From: Alphaproteobacteria bacterium | GTDB lineage: Bacteria; Pseudomonadota; Alphaproteobacteria; Micavibrionales; Micavibrionaceae | Assembly (NCBI GenBank): GCA_016125135.1 | Contig: WGMJ01000011.1 | Location: 62,001 to 126,000, forward strand | Reading direction: 5' to 3' | DNA length: 64,000 nt | Part shown: piece by piece, positions 1 through 8,760 of the stretch | Layout: the number at the start of each line of letters is the position of its first letter | Position numbering within the stretch: the stretch's first letter is position 1 | Program-made: the position numbers and the translations under genes | Notes under the pieces: generated by a model | Databases searched by the model: none | Told to the model about the DNA's origin: nothing | The model's input: only the letters and a program-made list of their open reading frames with translations

Positions 1-45
1 TTTACGGCCCGCGAATTCGAGCTCGACTTTCTTGATATCAAACAT
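1..45 (-). CDS. pnp: Polyribonucleotide nucleotidyltransferase, N-terminal fragment
   Basis: The window edge cuts this gene. Only the first 15 codons are visible, reading MFDIKKVELEFAGRK on the minus strand. This resembles the conserved opening of bacterial PNPase (MFxIxxxEIEWGGRxL), the phosphorolytic 3'-5' exoribonuclease of RNA decay. An AGGA-type ribosome-binding site lies just upstream of the ATG at 43-45. The gene is divergent from gpmA. The call rests on a short stretch, so it is good but not certain; sequence to the left of the window would settle it. Confidence 0.68.
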   Translation of the reverse strand, partial: MFDIKKVELEFAGRK

Positions 46-229
46 AGATAGAGTCCTAGTGTTTACTAAAGTTAATATTTACAAAGACTGGAGGGGGGCG
101 GTGGACAGTAAAACGGACTGAGATATAAGTCCCTTGGGTCCGTTCAATCGTCAACCGGAATCCGTCCGGCCTTTGCAACTGGCCTATTTCATGCCATCCT
201 TAAGAACAAAAGTCAAACAGAAATATCAT

Positions 230-820
230 ATGTCAACTTTAGTATTACTCCGCCACGGGCAAAGCGAATGGAACCTCGAAAACCGTTTTACCGGCTTCAA
301 GGATGTTGAACTCAGCCCCAAGGGGATCGAGGAGGCAAAAGCCGCCGGTCGCATCCTGAAAGAAAAAGGCTTCAAGTTCGATGCCATTTTTACAAGCGTT
401 TTAAAACGCGCCATAAACACCACAGAATTGGCCCTTAAAGAGACTGTGCCGCTAAATGACGGTGTTCAGGTTCAGCGCTTCGCAGAGCTTAATGAACGCG
501 ATTACGGTGACCTTACCGGCCTCAATAAAGAAGAGACCCGCCTGAAATACGGCGACGAGCAATTCAAGATCTGGAGGAGGGGTTATGACACCCCCCCGCC
601 GGGCGGCGAAAGCCTGAAAGACGTGGTGGAGAACCGTGTCCGCCCGTGGTATGCAGCAAATCTTAAGGAATTGTTAAAGGGTGATAAGACTATACTAATA
701 GCAGCACACGGAAATTCCCTCCGCGCCCTGTTAATCGTTTTAGGGCTACGCACACCGGAAAATATAAACGAGACCGAGCTCGCCACAGGTGAGCCGATGA
801 TATTTGAGATACAAGGTTAG
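230..820 (+). CDS. gpmA: 2,3-bisphosphoglycerate-dependent phosphoglycerate mutase
   Basis: Interconverts 3- and 2-phosphoglycerate in glycolysis and gluconeogenesis through a phosphohistidine. The 196-residue protein opens with LVLLRHGQSEWN, so the phospho-accepting His is residue 9. It also has the LNERDYGDLTG segment, PPGGES, and the second catalytic His in AAHGNS near residue 160. It is shorter than the 250-residue E. coli enzyme, as short alphaproteobacterial forms are. The frame is open further upstream to 134, but that extension does not resemble the family, so the ATG at 230 is chosen. The stop lies one base before the amn start, implying co-transcription. Confidence 0.93.
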   Translation: MSTLVLLRHGQSEWNLENRFTGFKDVELSPKGIEEAKAAGRILKEKGFKFDAIFTSVLKRAINTTELALKETVPLNDGVQVQRFAELNERDYGDLTGLNKEETRLKYGDEQFKIWRRGYDTPPPGGESLKDVVENRVRPWYAANLKELLKGDKTILIAAHGNSLRALLIVLGLRTPENINETELATGEPMIFEIQG

Positions 821-821
821 A

Positions 822-2327
822 ATGTTAGAACAACTATTTGGAAAAACAAAAAAATTTAAAGACGCGGACGAAGCTGTCGCAGAAGTCCAGAGAATATATA
901 ACGAGAATATCAAAATCCTCGCTGACGGGTTTTCGGCCTTTGCAAACGGTAAAGCCAACGACACAAAAATAAAGGCTTACTATCCATTCTTGCGCTTCAA
1001 TCATACAAAAGCCAACCGCGTCGATTCACGCCGTTCATATGGCTATGTGAGCAAAGAAGGGGCCTACGAGACAACTCTTACGCGCCCCGATATTTTCGGC
1101 CACTACTACCGCGAACAATTAAAACTACTCCTACAAAACCATGATATCCAAATCGAGGTCGGGACGAGCAAAACCTCAATCCCTATTCACTTTGCCTTGG
1201 GCGAGCATTTCCATGTGGAGCAAGACCTGACCGAAGAACAAGTTGCGCAAATCCCTTACGTGTTTGACCAGCCTGACCTTGCCATTCTCGATGACCAGAT
1301 CCCGAACGGGACATACGTAGTAAAACAGGGCGAGCCATACCCGCTGGCGCTTTTCACAGCCCCGCGCGTCGATTTAAGCGTGCTTCGTTTGCGCCATTAC
1401 ACTGGTACGGACGCCGCACACTTCCAGAACTATGTTATTTTCACGAACTACCAGTTCTATATTGATGAATTCATCAAAATCTGCCACCAAACGATGACGC
1501 AAACCGACAAGGCTGACCTGCGCAAAGAACGCAGCGAATACACAGCCTTTATTGAGCCAGGGAATAAGATTACAGCTAACAAGAATATCGAGAATAACAA
1601 AGAGCAAGATAGCGGCGGCACGCCATTACGTCGTATGCCGCAAATGCCAGCCTACCATTTGAAACGCGTTGATGGTTCGGGTATCACGATGGTGAATATC
1701 GGCGTTGGCCCTTCAAACGCCAAAACAATTACCGACCATATTGCCGTTTTGCGCCCGCATGCATGGATTATGCTAGGCCACTGCGCAGGGCTTCGTAATT
1801 CGCAAAATATGGGCGACTATGTTCTTGCTCACGGGTATTTACGCGAAGATCATATTCTTGATCGTGACTTGCATCCATCTATCCCCATTCCTGCGCTCTC
1901 GGAAATTCAGGTCGCGCTTGAAAAAGCAGTGGAGAAGGTGACTGGCCTTGAAGGGTTTGACCTCAAGAAAATCATGCGCACCGGAACTGTTGCTACAATT
2001 GATGACCGCAACTGGGAACTGCGCCCTATCTACCACCAGAATAAACGCCTCAGCCAATCACGTGCGATTGCGCTTGATATGGAGAGTGGTACAATCGCTG
2101 CCAATGGCTTCCGCTTCCGCGTCCCTTATGGCACGCTGCTATGCGTTTCAGATAAGCCGCTGCATGGGCAGTTAAAACTCCCTGGCATGGCTGAAAGCTT
2201 CTACCGCAAGCGTGTTGAGCAGCATTTGCAAATCGGGCTGCTGACTATGGCTCTGCTGCGCGAAACGGGCACAGAACGACTCCATAGTCGTAAACTTCGT
2301 TCTTTCGACGAGGTTGCATTCCAGTAA
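822..2327 (+). CDS. amn: AMP nucleosidase
   Basis: Hydrolyses AMP to adenine and ribose 5-phosphate, helping to set the adenylate pool. The protein has 501 residues, close to the usual length. The N-terminal AMP-nucleosidase domain covers roughly residues 1-160, and a PNP/UDP-phosphorylase-like catalytic domain lies in the C-terminal half. Family signatures are NIGVGPSNAKTITDH, LGHCAGLRNSQ, the DMESGTIAANGFRF purine-site segment and CVSDKPLHGQ. The ATG at 822 is preferred over 804 because an AAGG-type ribosome-binding site (813-817) precedes it. It follows gpmA with no gap and ends at a strong hairpin terminator. Confidence 0.94.
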   Translation: MLEQLFGKTKKFKDADEAVAEVQRIYNENIKILADGFSAFANGKANDTKIKAYYPFLRFNHTKANRVDSRRSYGYVSKEGAYETTLTRPDIFGHYYREQLKLLLQNHDIQIEVGTSKTSIPIHFALGEHFHVEQDLTEEQVAQIPYVFDQPDLAILDDQIPNGTYVVKQGEPYPLALFTAPRVDLSVLRLRHYTGTDAAHFQNYVIFTNYQFYIDEFIKICHQTMTQTDKADLRKERSEYTAFIEPGNKITANKNIENNKEQDSGGTPLRRMPQMPAYHLKRVDGSGITMVNIGVGPSNAKTITDHIAVLRPHAWIMLGHCAGLRNSQNMGDYVLAHGYLREDHILDRDLHPSIPIPALSEIQVALEKAVEKVTGLEGFDLKKIMRTGTVATIDDRNWELRPIYHQNKRLSQSRAIALDMESGTIAANGFRFRVPYGTLLCVSDKPLHGQLKLPGMAESFYRKRVEQHLQIGLLTMALLRETGTERLHSRKLRSFDEVAFQ

Positions 2328-2330
2328 TAA

Positions 2331-2356
2331 AAAAAACCGCCGGCAGGCGGTTTTTT
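2331..2356. terminator. Bidirectional intrinsic terminator after amn
   Basis: A perfect stem AAAAAACCGCC / GGCGGTTTTTT with a 4-base loop. It starts three bases after the amn stop. The A-run and T-run on opposite sides let it terminate amn on the plus strand and the small Gln-rich gene on the minus strand. Confidence 0.88.
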
Positions 2357-2374
2357 ATTTTCAATTTCTTTTAT

Positions 2375-2614
2375 CTAGGCAGTTACATCAAGCAACGAGC
2401 CACGGCGCTGACCATCACCATTGCCACCATAATTGCGCGTTTCTGAATCGCTGGCTGAAGCCGTTTCAGTATCAGCTGGCAATGTTGTCTGGAATTTCTG
2501 CTTGCTCGCATCAGATTGCTGCTGAACACTATTCGGGCTCTGCTGCTGATATTTGTTTATTTGCTGCGTGTAAGCGGTATTGATTGCAGTGTTGGGCGCT
2601 AGGGGACCAAGCAT
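2375..2614 (-). CDS. Small Gln/Ser-rich hypothetical protein
   Basis: A 79-residue protein that I do not recognise. It is hydrophilic and low in complexity, with two QQQ runs (around residues 23-25 and 31-33), and ends in RRGSLLDVTA after a Gly/Asn patch. There is no signal peptide or membrane segment. Support for a real gene is its position: it converges on amn at a bidirectional terminator and has no competing frame. An AAGG motif lies about 10 bases before its ATG. The composition suggests a disordered protein. Moderate confidence that it is expressed. Confidence 0.5.
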   Translation of the reverse strand: MLGPLAPNTAINTAYTQQINKYQQQSPNSVQQQSDASKQKFQTTLPADTETASASDSETRNYGGNGDGQRRGSLLDVTA

Positions 2615-2901
2615 GTAATGGAAGCCTTTTTACTTTGAATTGAACTCGACCTTCAGAGTTTAGGATACTTTAGAAAAATTAACAATTTCTTAGAGAAAAA
2701 GACGAGGGGGCAGTGCAAAAAAACGATAAAATTTTAGACAAATTAAGACAAATGTAAGGAATCTCGGGCACACTGGAATTATAACAATAAAAAATACACG
2801 CCTTATCTAAGATATAAAAATTAGATTTTCACTAATAAAAACAGACGGTTAACTAGAGTGTGGGACGCTGAGTAACAATAGTGTATAGGGGACTTGATAA
2901 T
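2615..2901. other. AT-rich divergent intergenic region
   Basis: These 287 bases separate the Gln-rich gene from the DUF2336 gene. They are AT-rich and contain a short direct repeat (TTAGACAAA / TTAAGACAAA, 2734-2752), a TATAAC box near 2780 and no convincing ORF. They probably hold both promoters, but I could not assign a -35/-10 pair with confidence. Confidence 0.45.
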
Positions 2902-4014
2902 ATGCGTATGGCTTTATTTGAAAAAGCGGGAAACATTCTTCCGTTACTGGAACGTCTGGAATCCTGCAAAGATGCCTATGCCGCGCCAAATGGCCGTACA
3001 GTTGAAAACCGCGTGTTTTTAACTGAAACCCTTGTTGACCTGCTCGAGATTAAAATTGCAGAGCAGGAGAGGGAGACACTCACAGACATTCTTACACAGC
3101 TTGTACATGAAGCCGAGCGTGACTTACGCCACGCCATTGCCGACAGGCTCTCTACAATGGCTGATGCACCGCTGCAGCTTGTTCTTGCCTTGGCACATGA
3201 CGAAATTTCTGTTGCTGATAAAATTCTACGTGAAAGCGAAGCGCTGGGCGATATTGATTTGCTTTATATCATTCGTTCGAAATCACATACGCACTGGCGC
3301 AGCATTGCCGCGCGCCGCAAGATGGGCGATCGTGTTGTTACAGAGCTCGCAAAAACGAAAGACTTTCCGACAGCGCTTCAACTGAGCCTGAACGATGCTA
3401 TTGTTATACCGGCAGAAGCACTTGATCATATCGAACAAATCCCCGATGAAGAGCGGGAGCTTGGCAATGCATTGCTACGTCGTAAGGATATACCACAGGA
3501 ATTCTCGCGCAGAATCTACCAGAAAGTTGGGGAAAGACTGGAAACAGCAATCAGTCAGATGTATGTGCTGAATGACTCAGACAAGCAAGCTGTGCATGAA
3601 ACAGTGCTCGAGTTTCATCCACGTGACAGGCTGGAATTATTGATGCCATCAGAAGCGATGATCAAAACAGCTGAAATCTTCCACCAGCAAGGCCGCTTGA
3701 CGGTTGACCTGATGCTCACAACGCTTAATCGTGGCCAAAGCGCATCTTTTATTGCGCAATTTGCACAGTTCAGCGGTCTGAAACTACGCGTTGTTTATGA
3801 TCTACTGACATCAAACAAACTGAGCCAGTTTGCATCAATCTGCCGTGCACTTAACATTGGCAAAGTCGAGTACGCAAAACTTGTGTTGCTGACTAAAGAA
3901 GCACGTAATGACCTGACAGATTACACGCGTAATGATTTCATCGTTATGAAGGATCGTTACGAGCTTATTGACCGGCTTGAAGCCGATAAATTCCTTAAAT
4001 CGTTAAAAGCCTAA
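2902..4014 (+). CDS. DUF2336 domain-containing protein
   Basis: A 370-residue, soluble, helix-rich protein without known catalytic motifs. The stretch from about residue 80 to 260 (DLRHAIADRLS, LVLALAHDEISVADKILRES, LLYIIRSKSHTHWRSIAARR) matches the HEAT-like layout of DUF2336, a family common in alphaproteobacteria with no settled function. A GTG at 2881 is possible, but the ATG at 2902 has AGGGGA nine bases upstream and is preferred. It is monocistronic and ends at a terminator. The family call is fairly firm; the function is unknown. Confidence 0.8.
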   Translation: MRMALFEKAGNILPLLERLESCKDAYAAPNGRTVENRVFLTETLVDLLEIKIAEQERETLTDILTQLVHEAERDLRHAIADRLSTMADAPLQLVLALAHDEISVADKILRESEALGDIDLLYIIRSKSHTHWRSIAARRKMGDRVVTELAKTKDFPTALQLSLNDAIVIPAEALDHIEQIPDEERELGNALLRRKDIPQEFSRRIYQKVGERLETAISQMYVLNDSDKQAVHETVLEFHPRDRLELLMPSEAMIKTAEIFHQQGRLTVDLMLTTLNRGQSASFIAQFAQFSGLKLRVVYDLLTSNKLSQFASICRALNIGKVEYAKLVLLTKEARNDLTDYTRNDFIVMKDRYELIDRLEADKFLKSLKA

Positions 4015-4016
4015 AG

Positions 4017-4041
4017 AAAGCCGCCATAGAGCGGCTTTTTT
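4017..4041 (+). terminator. Intrinsic terminator after the DUF2336 gene
   Basis: Stem AAAGCCGC / GCGGCTTT with a 6-base loop followed by a T-run, starting three bases after the stop codon. Confidence 0.88.
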
Positions 4042-4105
4042 AATCGCCTACTTGAATAATCTACTTTATTTCCATAATATATATTATCACGCAAATATAT
4101 TGGGC

Positions 4106-4987
4106 TTATGCCGCTATAACACGCCCGATAATTTCCCTTTGTACCTGCCCACACGAACTTGCTCTTTCTTCTAGAGCAACTAATGAAATCAATGCTTTCC
4201 ACAAAGCCCAGCCACGTGCACGCAACCACGTATCTTCATCCATGTTCATTTTATTGGAGAATATCTTTTCTGCATTTTTATCAAGGAACGTCCATGCAAT
4301 TACAAGATCACAGGCAGGATCTCCTACACCCAGAGAGCCAAAATCAATAACAGCGGCAAGAGATCCGTTTCTAACAAGTATATTGGATGCGCTAAAATCA
4401 CCATGCACCCAAACTGACTTGCCCTCATAAATGCTAGAAATGCAGTTCTCCCATAATCCTAGCGCTTTAGCGCTATCGATTTCATCTTCAAGTGCAATAA
4501 TACTGCCTTTGGTTTCTTCATCATAAACCAGTAGTGATGCACCTCTGTAAAAATTATGCTTTCCTGCCAGCGGACCATCTGTGGCATCAATGCCCTGTAA
4601 TTCTTTCAGGAAGTTAGCAATATCAATCGCAAAATGATCCATAGCCTTTCCAGGCTGGATAATCTCTGCGTTCTCGCCGTCAATCCATTTGTAGATGGAC
4701 CAATGCCACGGATATATTGCCGATGGCCTGCCGATTGCTAACGGCTGCGGGATTTCAACGGTCAACTCAGGCGCAAGCTTTGGCAACCATCTTTGCTCTT
4801 TTTCTACCTGCGCCGCATATCTTTGCGCGCTTGGTAGCCTGACCAACTTATCTTGTCCTAAATGAAAAGTCCTATTATCCCATCCGCTTTTCTTTACAGG
4901 CGATATAGGTAAATCTGACCATGCCGGAAACTGCTCCTTCAATAGCTCACGCACTGTAGAATCCTGAATCTCTAGTCGATCAGACAT
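4106..4987 (-). CDS. Aminoglycoside phosphotransferase-like (APH) family kinase
   Basis: A 293-residue protein with the APH/choline-kinase fold. The catalytic loop HGDFSASNILV and the metal-binding IDFGSLGVGDPACD are both intact, so it should be an active small-molecule kinase. The N-terminal lobe keeps GWDNRTFHLG and a Lys-containing LVRLP strand. The substrate cannot be told; this family phosphorylates many things besides antibiotics, so resistance should not be assumed. An upstream in-frame ATG at 5044 would overlap mazG. The ATG at 4987, preceded by GAAGAG, is chosen and leaves a 45-base gap to divergent mazG. Confidence 0.82.
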   Translation of the reverse strand: MSDRLEIQDSTVRELLKEQFPAWSDLPISPVKKSGWDNRTFHLGQDKLVRLPSAQRYAAQVEKEQRWLPKLAPELTVEIPQPLAIGRPSAIYPWHWSIYKWIDGENAEIIQPGKAMDHFAIDIANFLKELQGIDATDGPLAGKHNFYRGASLLVYDEETKGSIIALEDEIDSAKALGLWENCISSIYEGKSVWVHGDFSASNILVRNGSLAAVIDFGSLGVGDPACDLVIAWTFLDKNAEKIFSNKMNMDEDTWLRARGWALWKALISLVALEERASSCGQVQREIIGRVIAA

Positions 4988-5032
4988 TTTTTTCTCTTCA
5001 TTTTTAGCTGTATTAAGAGTATCACTAAAAAT

Positions 5033-5821
5033 ATGACAAGCCAAATCGCCCGCCTTTTAGAAATTGTAAAAGCGCTCCGCCATCCTGAGACCGGCTGCCC
5101 GTGGGATAAAGAACAAACGCTGCAAACCATCACGAAATATACAATCGAGGAAACATACGAGCTTGTTGATGCGATTATGCGTGATGATACGCATGATATC
5201 GAAGAAGAGCTCGGTGATCTGCTTCTACAAATTTGTCTCTACGCAGAAATTGGCAGCGAAACCAAAAAATTTGATTTTGAGTCAGTCGCTGGCAAACTTG
5301 CCGACAAGCTCATACACCGCCACCCGCATGTATTTGGTGATGCAAAGGCTGACAACAGCGCTGATGTCATGGATATCTGGGCTGAACGCAAAAAGCTTGA
5401 AGGCAAAGATAAGCCTAAAGACAGCGCACTTGATGGCGTCAAGCAGGGTATGCCACCTCTTCTACGTGCGCGCAAATTACAGGATAAAGCCGCGGCAAAT
5501 GGCTTTGAATGGCAAAAGCTTGATCATATATTCGAGAAACTTCAGGAAGAAATTGCAGAGCTACGTGAAGCCGTCGCTACTAAATCGCAACAAGAAATTT
5601 CCGACGAATATGGTGATGTGCAATTTGTACTGGCTAATATAGCGCGCTGGCTTAAGCTAGATGCCGAACAGGTTTTACAAAGCGCGAATAATAAATTCGA
5701 ACGCCGTTTCCGCGGCATGGAAACAATTCTAAAACAGCAACAAAAAGAATTAAAATCCTCAACGCTTGATGACATGAATATTGCGTGGGATGAAGTGAAA
5801 AGGGCTGAAAAACGTTCTTGA
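5033..5821 (+). CDS. mazG: Nucleoside triphosphate pyrophosphohydrolase MazG
   Basis: Hydrolyses (d)NTPs to NMPs and pyrophosphate, a house-cleaning function that also affects (p)ppGpp responses. The 262 residues hold two MazG domains. The first has CPWDKEQTLQT followed by the metal-binding EETYEL and EEELGDLLLQ. The second is around residues 165-230, with EEIAELREAV and EISDEYGDVQFVL. The length matches the E. coli protein. The stop codon directly abuts a paired-hairpin repeat that fills the whole gap to convergent coaBC. Confidence 0.95.
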   Translation: MTSQIARLLEIVKALRHPETGCPWDKEQTLQTITKYTIEETYELVDAIMRDDTHDIEEELGDLLLQICLYAEIGSETKKFDFESVAGKLADKLIHRHPHVFGDAKADNSADVMDIWAERKKLEGKDKPKDSALDGVKQGMPPLLRARKLQDKAAANGFEWQKLDHIFEKLQEEIAELREAVATKSQQEISDEYGDVQFVLANIARWLKLDAEQVLQSANNKFERRFRGMETILKQQQKELKSSTLDDMNIAWDEVKRAEKRS

Positions 5822-5909
5822 TGTCACCCCAGCGGAAGCTGGGGTCCAGATTTTTATAAAACAACCTTTAAACTTTTAACTCTGGATGCCAGCTTTCGCT
5901 GGCATGACA
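5822..5909. repeat. Paired-hairpin inverted repeat, copy 1
   Basis: An 88-base element with TGTC/GACA ends. The left half is a perfect 8-bp stem ACCCCAGC-GGAA-GCTGGGGT followed by CCAGA. The right half is TCTGG followed by a perfect 8-bp stem ATGCCAGC-TTTC-GCTGGCAT. An AT-rich spacer of about 30 bases separates the halves, which are inverted relative to each other. The element occupies everything between the mazG and coaBC stop codons and may also act as a terminator. Related copies lie at 26493 and around the GIY-YIG gene at 52811. Confidence 0.88.
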
Positions 5910-5911
5910 AC

Positions 5912-7099
5912 TCAGGCCGTAAGAACCTTGGCAATCTCTTGTGCAAGCTGGCGTGCAACCTCTTCCTTGCCCATGCGTGTGAATTTTTGTGCACCATTTT
6001 TAGAATAAATTGTTACTTCGTTTTCATCACCGCCCATAACATCGCCCGAGACATCATTCGCAACAATCCAGTCGCAGTTTTTCTTTGTCAGTTTTGCTTT
6101 AGCATGCTCTTCAACTTTTTCAGTTTCAGCGGCAAAGCCCACAACAAGGCGCGGTCTGCGGTTTCCGGCCTTTGCTAATATCGCCAGAATATCAGGGTTT
6201 TCTATCAATTTTAGCTGGGGCACGTTATTATTCGCCCCCTTCTTTATTTTTTTATCTGCTTGCGTATCTGGCCGCCAGTCAGCAACGGCAGCAACACACA
6301 CAGCGGCATCGGCAGGCAAGTTTTTCTCACAAGCATTCAACATTTCAGCAGCGCTTTCAACGCGCGTTACTGTTACACCAGAAGGGTTTGAGAGGCTTAC
6401 AGGCCCTGAAACCAATTGCACATCAGCGCCCAAATTCGCCAGCGCTGCAGCAATAGCATAGCCCTGCTTGCCCGATGATTTGTTTGATAGGTAGCGCACA
6501 GGGTCAATGGCTTCAATAGTTGGGCCTGCAGTCACAATAATTTTTTTGCCCAGTAACGGGCCATTTTTCAACTGCGCGAGAATGGCCCCACATATTGCGT
6601 CTGGCTCTGCCATGCGGCCAAAACCAAACTCGCCACAGGCCATTTCGCCTTCATCAGGCCCTACAAATAACGCACCGTCCTTTTTCAACTGCGCAACATT
6701 GCGTTGTACTGCTGCGTGCTCCCACATACGTACATTCATGGCCGGTGCATAAAGCACTTTTTTATCTGTTGCCAGCAATGTGGTCGAGGCGAGATCATTC
6801 GCTAGGCCATTGGCAGCTTTTGCCAGCAAATCTGCTGTTGCTGGCGCAACAACAACCAGATCAGCCGAGCGTGAAAGCTCGATATGCCCCATTTCAACTT
6901 CGTCTGTCAGGCTGAAAAGATCATCATACACCTTTTCCCCTGTCAGTGCGGCAACAGAAAGTGGAGTTACAAACTCACTACCCGCTTTGGTAAGAATTGC
7001 ACGTGTTTTAACGCCTGCTTTTGCAAGCAAGCGAATTAATTCAAGGCTTTTATAGGCTGCAATGCCGCCGCCGATAATTAGGAGAACATTTTTATTCAT
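5912..7099 (-). CDS. coaBC: Bifunctional phosphopantothenoylcysteine decarboxylase / phosphopantothenate-cysteine ligase
   Basis: Carries out two successive steps of coenzyme A synthesis. The N-terminal flavoprotein half (CoaC, about residues 1-180) has the IGGGIAAYKSLE start, the active-site His in GHIELSRSAD, the PAMNVRMW substrate clamp and the catalytic Cys in MACGEFGFGRM. The C-terminal CoaB half has VTAGPTIEAIDPVRYLSN and the SSGKQGYAIA nucleotide site. At 395 residues it is of usual length. A perfect AGGAGG lies five bases before the ATG. It follows hfq by 26 bases and is probably co-transcribed with it, a pairing I do not know as standard. Confidence 0.96.
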   Translation of the reverse strand: MNKNVLLIIGGGIAAYKSLELIRLLAKAGVKTRAILTKAGSEFVTPLSVAALTGEKVYDDLFSLTDEVEMGHIELSRSADLVVVAPATADLLAKAANGLANDLASTTLLATDKKVLYAPAMNVRMWEHAAVQRNVAQLKKDGALFVGPDEGEMACGEFGFGRMAEPDAICGAILAQLKNGPLLGKKIIVTAGPTIEAIDPVRYLSNKSSGKQGYAIAAALANLGADVQLVSGPVSLSNPSGVTVTRVESAAEMLNACEKNLPADAAVCVAAVADWRPDTQADKKIKKGANNNVPQLKLIENPDILAILAKAGNRRPRLVVGFAAETEKVEEHAKAKLTKKNCDWIVANDVSGDVMGGDENEVTIYSKNGAQKFTRMGKEEVARQLAQEIAKVLTA

Positions 7100-7125
7100 G
7101 TTAACCTCCTTGCAAAAGGGGCTGC

Positions 7126-7377
7126 TTATTCAGCAGCGCCCTCTTCTTCACCTTTTTCAAAAAGTGAAAGCGGACCATTTGGCATGATTGTTGAAATTGC
7201 ATGCTTGTAAACAAGTTGTACATGCGATTCACGGCGAAGAAGCATCGAGAAATTATCGAACCATGTCACAACACCCTGCAGCTTTACGCCGTTTACCAGG
7301 AACACAGTTACAGTCATTTTCTCTTTGCGGATTTTATTCAGGAAGACATCCTGAACGTTCTGGGCTTTTTCTGTCAT
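7126..7377 (-). CDS. hfq: RNA chaperone Hfq
   Basis: A hexameric Sm-like protein that pairs small RNAs with mRNAs. The 83 residues contain the Sm1 strand set ([27 protein letters not shown]) and the diagnostic Sm2 YKHA motif at residues 57-60. Gln9 of the proximal RNA-binding face is present. A short acidic tail ([10 protein letters not shown]) follows. AGGA lies nine bases before the ATG. In many alphaproteobacteria hfq follows ntrX; here two genes separate them, and coaBC takes the place usually held by hflX. Confidence 0.97.
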   Translation of the reverse strand: MTEKAQNVQDVFLNKIRKEKMTVTVFLVNGVKLQGVVTWFDNFSMLLRRESHVQLVYKHAISTIMPNGPLSLFEKGEEEGAAE

Positions 7378-7435
7378 TTTATATTTTCCTTTTATTATTG
7401 TTGTTTGTCTTATTTTGTCGACAGACAGCGACTGT

Positions 7436-7462
7436 TTTATATGAGGTTGCGTTACGCCGCAA
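7436..7462 (-). promoter_or_regulatory. Possible hfq promoter
   Basis: On the minus strand TTGCGG and TATAAA are separated by 15 bases, upstream of hfq. The spacer is short and the -35 box weak. The -35 region overlaps a dyad TTGCG-N6-CGCAA. Confidence 0.33.
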
Positions 7463-7477
7463 GGCCTAACCCGCTTT

Positions 7478-8116
7478 TCATAAACTTTCTATTACGCCTT
7501 TGAATTCTTTCAGGTTATGGAACACTTTAAAGGCCCCTGCTTCGGTCCCCTCATGCGGCCCGCCTATACCGTGGGTCATGTAAACGCCGAGCGCGCCATT
7601 TTCCTTCCCGAACTTCACATCCATGCCCGTGTCGCCCACATACCAGATATTTTTATGGTCGAGGCCTTCCAATGCATTTTTCCAGGCTTGCGGATGCGGT
7701 TTGTCATGGCTGCCCTGCGCCGAACCGTAAGTCGTAACGAAGTAATCCTGCCAGCCTAAATGCATAAGCTCTTTTTCAAAAATTTTCTGGCGCTTATTAG
7801 TAATCACACCGGCTTTGATATCTTTTTGTTTAAGAAACTTCAGTAAATCCTCGGCTCCCTCAAATACAACCATCTCTTCAATATGACGCTCTTCAATAAA
7901 CGCGATATAGCGTTCAACAGCCTGCTCCCACTGGTCGCCAAAGAGCTGCGGGTAGCGATCACGCGCCGAGAGACGAATGCTTTTCCGCGCCGTCTCTTCA
8001 TCAAAGGTCGGCATGCCATAGCTTTCAAATACCTTGTTATTCGCAGCAAAAATAACAGGGAATGTATCAACCAGCGTGCCATCCCAGTCAAACATAATTA
8101 AATCAGGCTTTTCCAT
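7478..8116 (-). CDS. HAD family hydrolase (phosphoglycolate phosphatase-like)
   Basis: A 212-residue haloacid dehalogenase-type phosphatase. Motif I is DWDGTLVDT (nucleophile Asp near residue 9), motif II is VITNKR, the conserved Lys precedes PHPQ, and motif IV is GDTGMD. The helical cap between motifs I and II puts it with the Gph/PGMB-type enzymes. The substrate is unknown. Its ATG overlaps the stop of the SGNH hydrolase gene by one base (TAATG), suggesting translational coupling in the ntrYX transcript. Confidence 0.87.
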   Translation of the reverse strand: MEKPDLIMFDWDGTLVDTFPVIFAANNKVFESYGMPTFDEETARKSIRLSARDRYPQLFGDQWEQAVERYIAFIEERHIEEMVVFEGAEDLLKFLKQKDIKAGVITNKRQKIFEKELMHLGWQDYFVTTYGSAQGSHDKPHPQAWKNALEGLDHKNIWYVGDTGMDVKFGKENGALGVYMTHGIGGPHEGTEAGAFKVFHNLKEFKGVIESL

Positions 8117-8760
8117 TATAAATGCTCCTTGATATGTTTAAAAATGTCATCGCAGATCATCTGGTAACCTGCATCATTGGGGTGTAATCCATCATCGAAC
8201 AAATAATCCCTGATCCAGACTTCATCAGACACTGTAAGGCCGATAAATTCCACATTTTGCTCAGCACATATTTTTTCAAGAATAGCCTGAAACTGCGCTC
8301 GGCGGTCATTGCGGAAGTGTGATTGCCCGCCCGTTAACGGGTTTGATTTGGGCGATGTTTTGCTTTCGTCATAGGGCCTGTAACCCAACACATAAAGCGC
8401 ATCTACGCTCGCTTTCAGTGCAACCACCAGATCCTGCATAATATTTGTATATTCTTCAGGCGTGGAAACATAATTATCGGGCGTTGTTTCGGCTTTGGCA
8501 TTGTTACCCCCGACTGAAAGTACGGCCACAGCTTTTTGCCCTTTATTCCGGTATAAATCCAGTTGTTGCTGGAAATTGTTTTTTACAAACTGTGCCTTTG
8601 CCCCCGGCTTACCAAAATTATAAAGCTGGTGCTTCTCGCCAATGCCATTGGGGCCATACATAAGGGTGTGCAGTTGCTGCTTTAAAAGATCAGCCCATCC
8701 GCCTTTTGTACCGCCCACACCGTATGAATTACTGGAGCCAAAAATAAATATCTGCGTCAT
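8116..8760 (-). CDS. SGNH/GDSL-type hydrolase
   Basis: A 214-residue cytoplasmic esterase or lipase of the SGNH fold, with no signal peptide. Block I is FGSSNS near residues 7-12, with Ser10 as presumed nucleophile. The block II Gly is in FGKPGA, block III is GGNN, and block V is DGLHPND with the catalytic Asp and His. The substrate cannot be predicted. The start overlaps the ntrX stop by ATGA, and its own stop overlaps the HAD phosphatase start, so the three are likely co-expressed. Confidence 0.82.
   Translation of the reverse strand: MTQIFIFGSSNSYGVGGTKGGWADLLKQQLHTLMYGPNGIGEKHQLYNFGKPGAKAQFVKNNFQQQLDLYRNKGQKAVAVLSVGGNNAKAETTPDNYVSTPEEYTNIMQDLVVALKASVDALYVLGYRPYDESKTSPKSNPLTGGQSHFRNDRRAQFQAILEKICAEQNVEFIGLTVSDEVWIRDYLFDDGLHPNDAGYQMICDDIFKHIKEHL

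Noticed and set aside
4106-4987. An antibiotic resistance gene (aminoglycoside phosphotransferase)
   Set aside because: Only the general kinase fold is visible. The gene sits among housekeeping genes with no mobile context, so a resistance claim is not supported.
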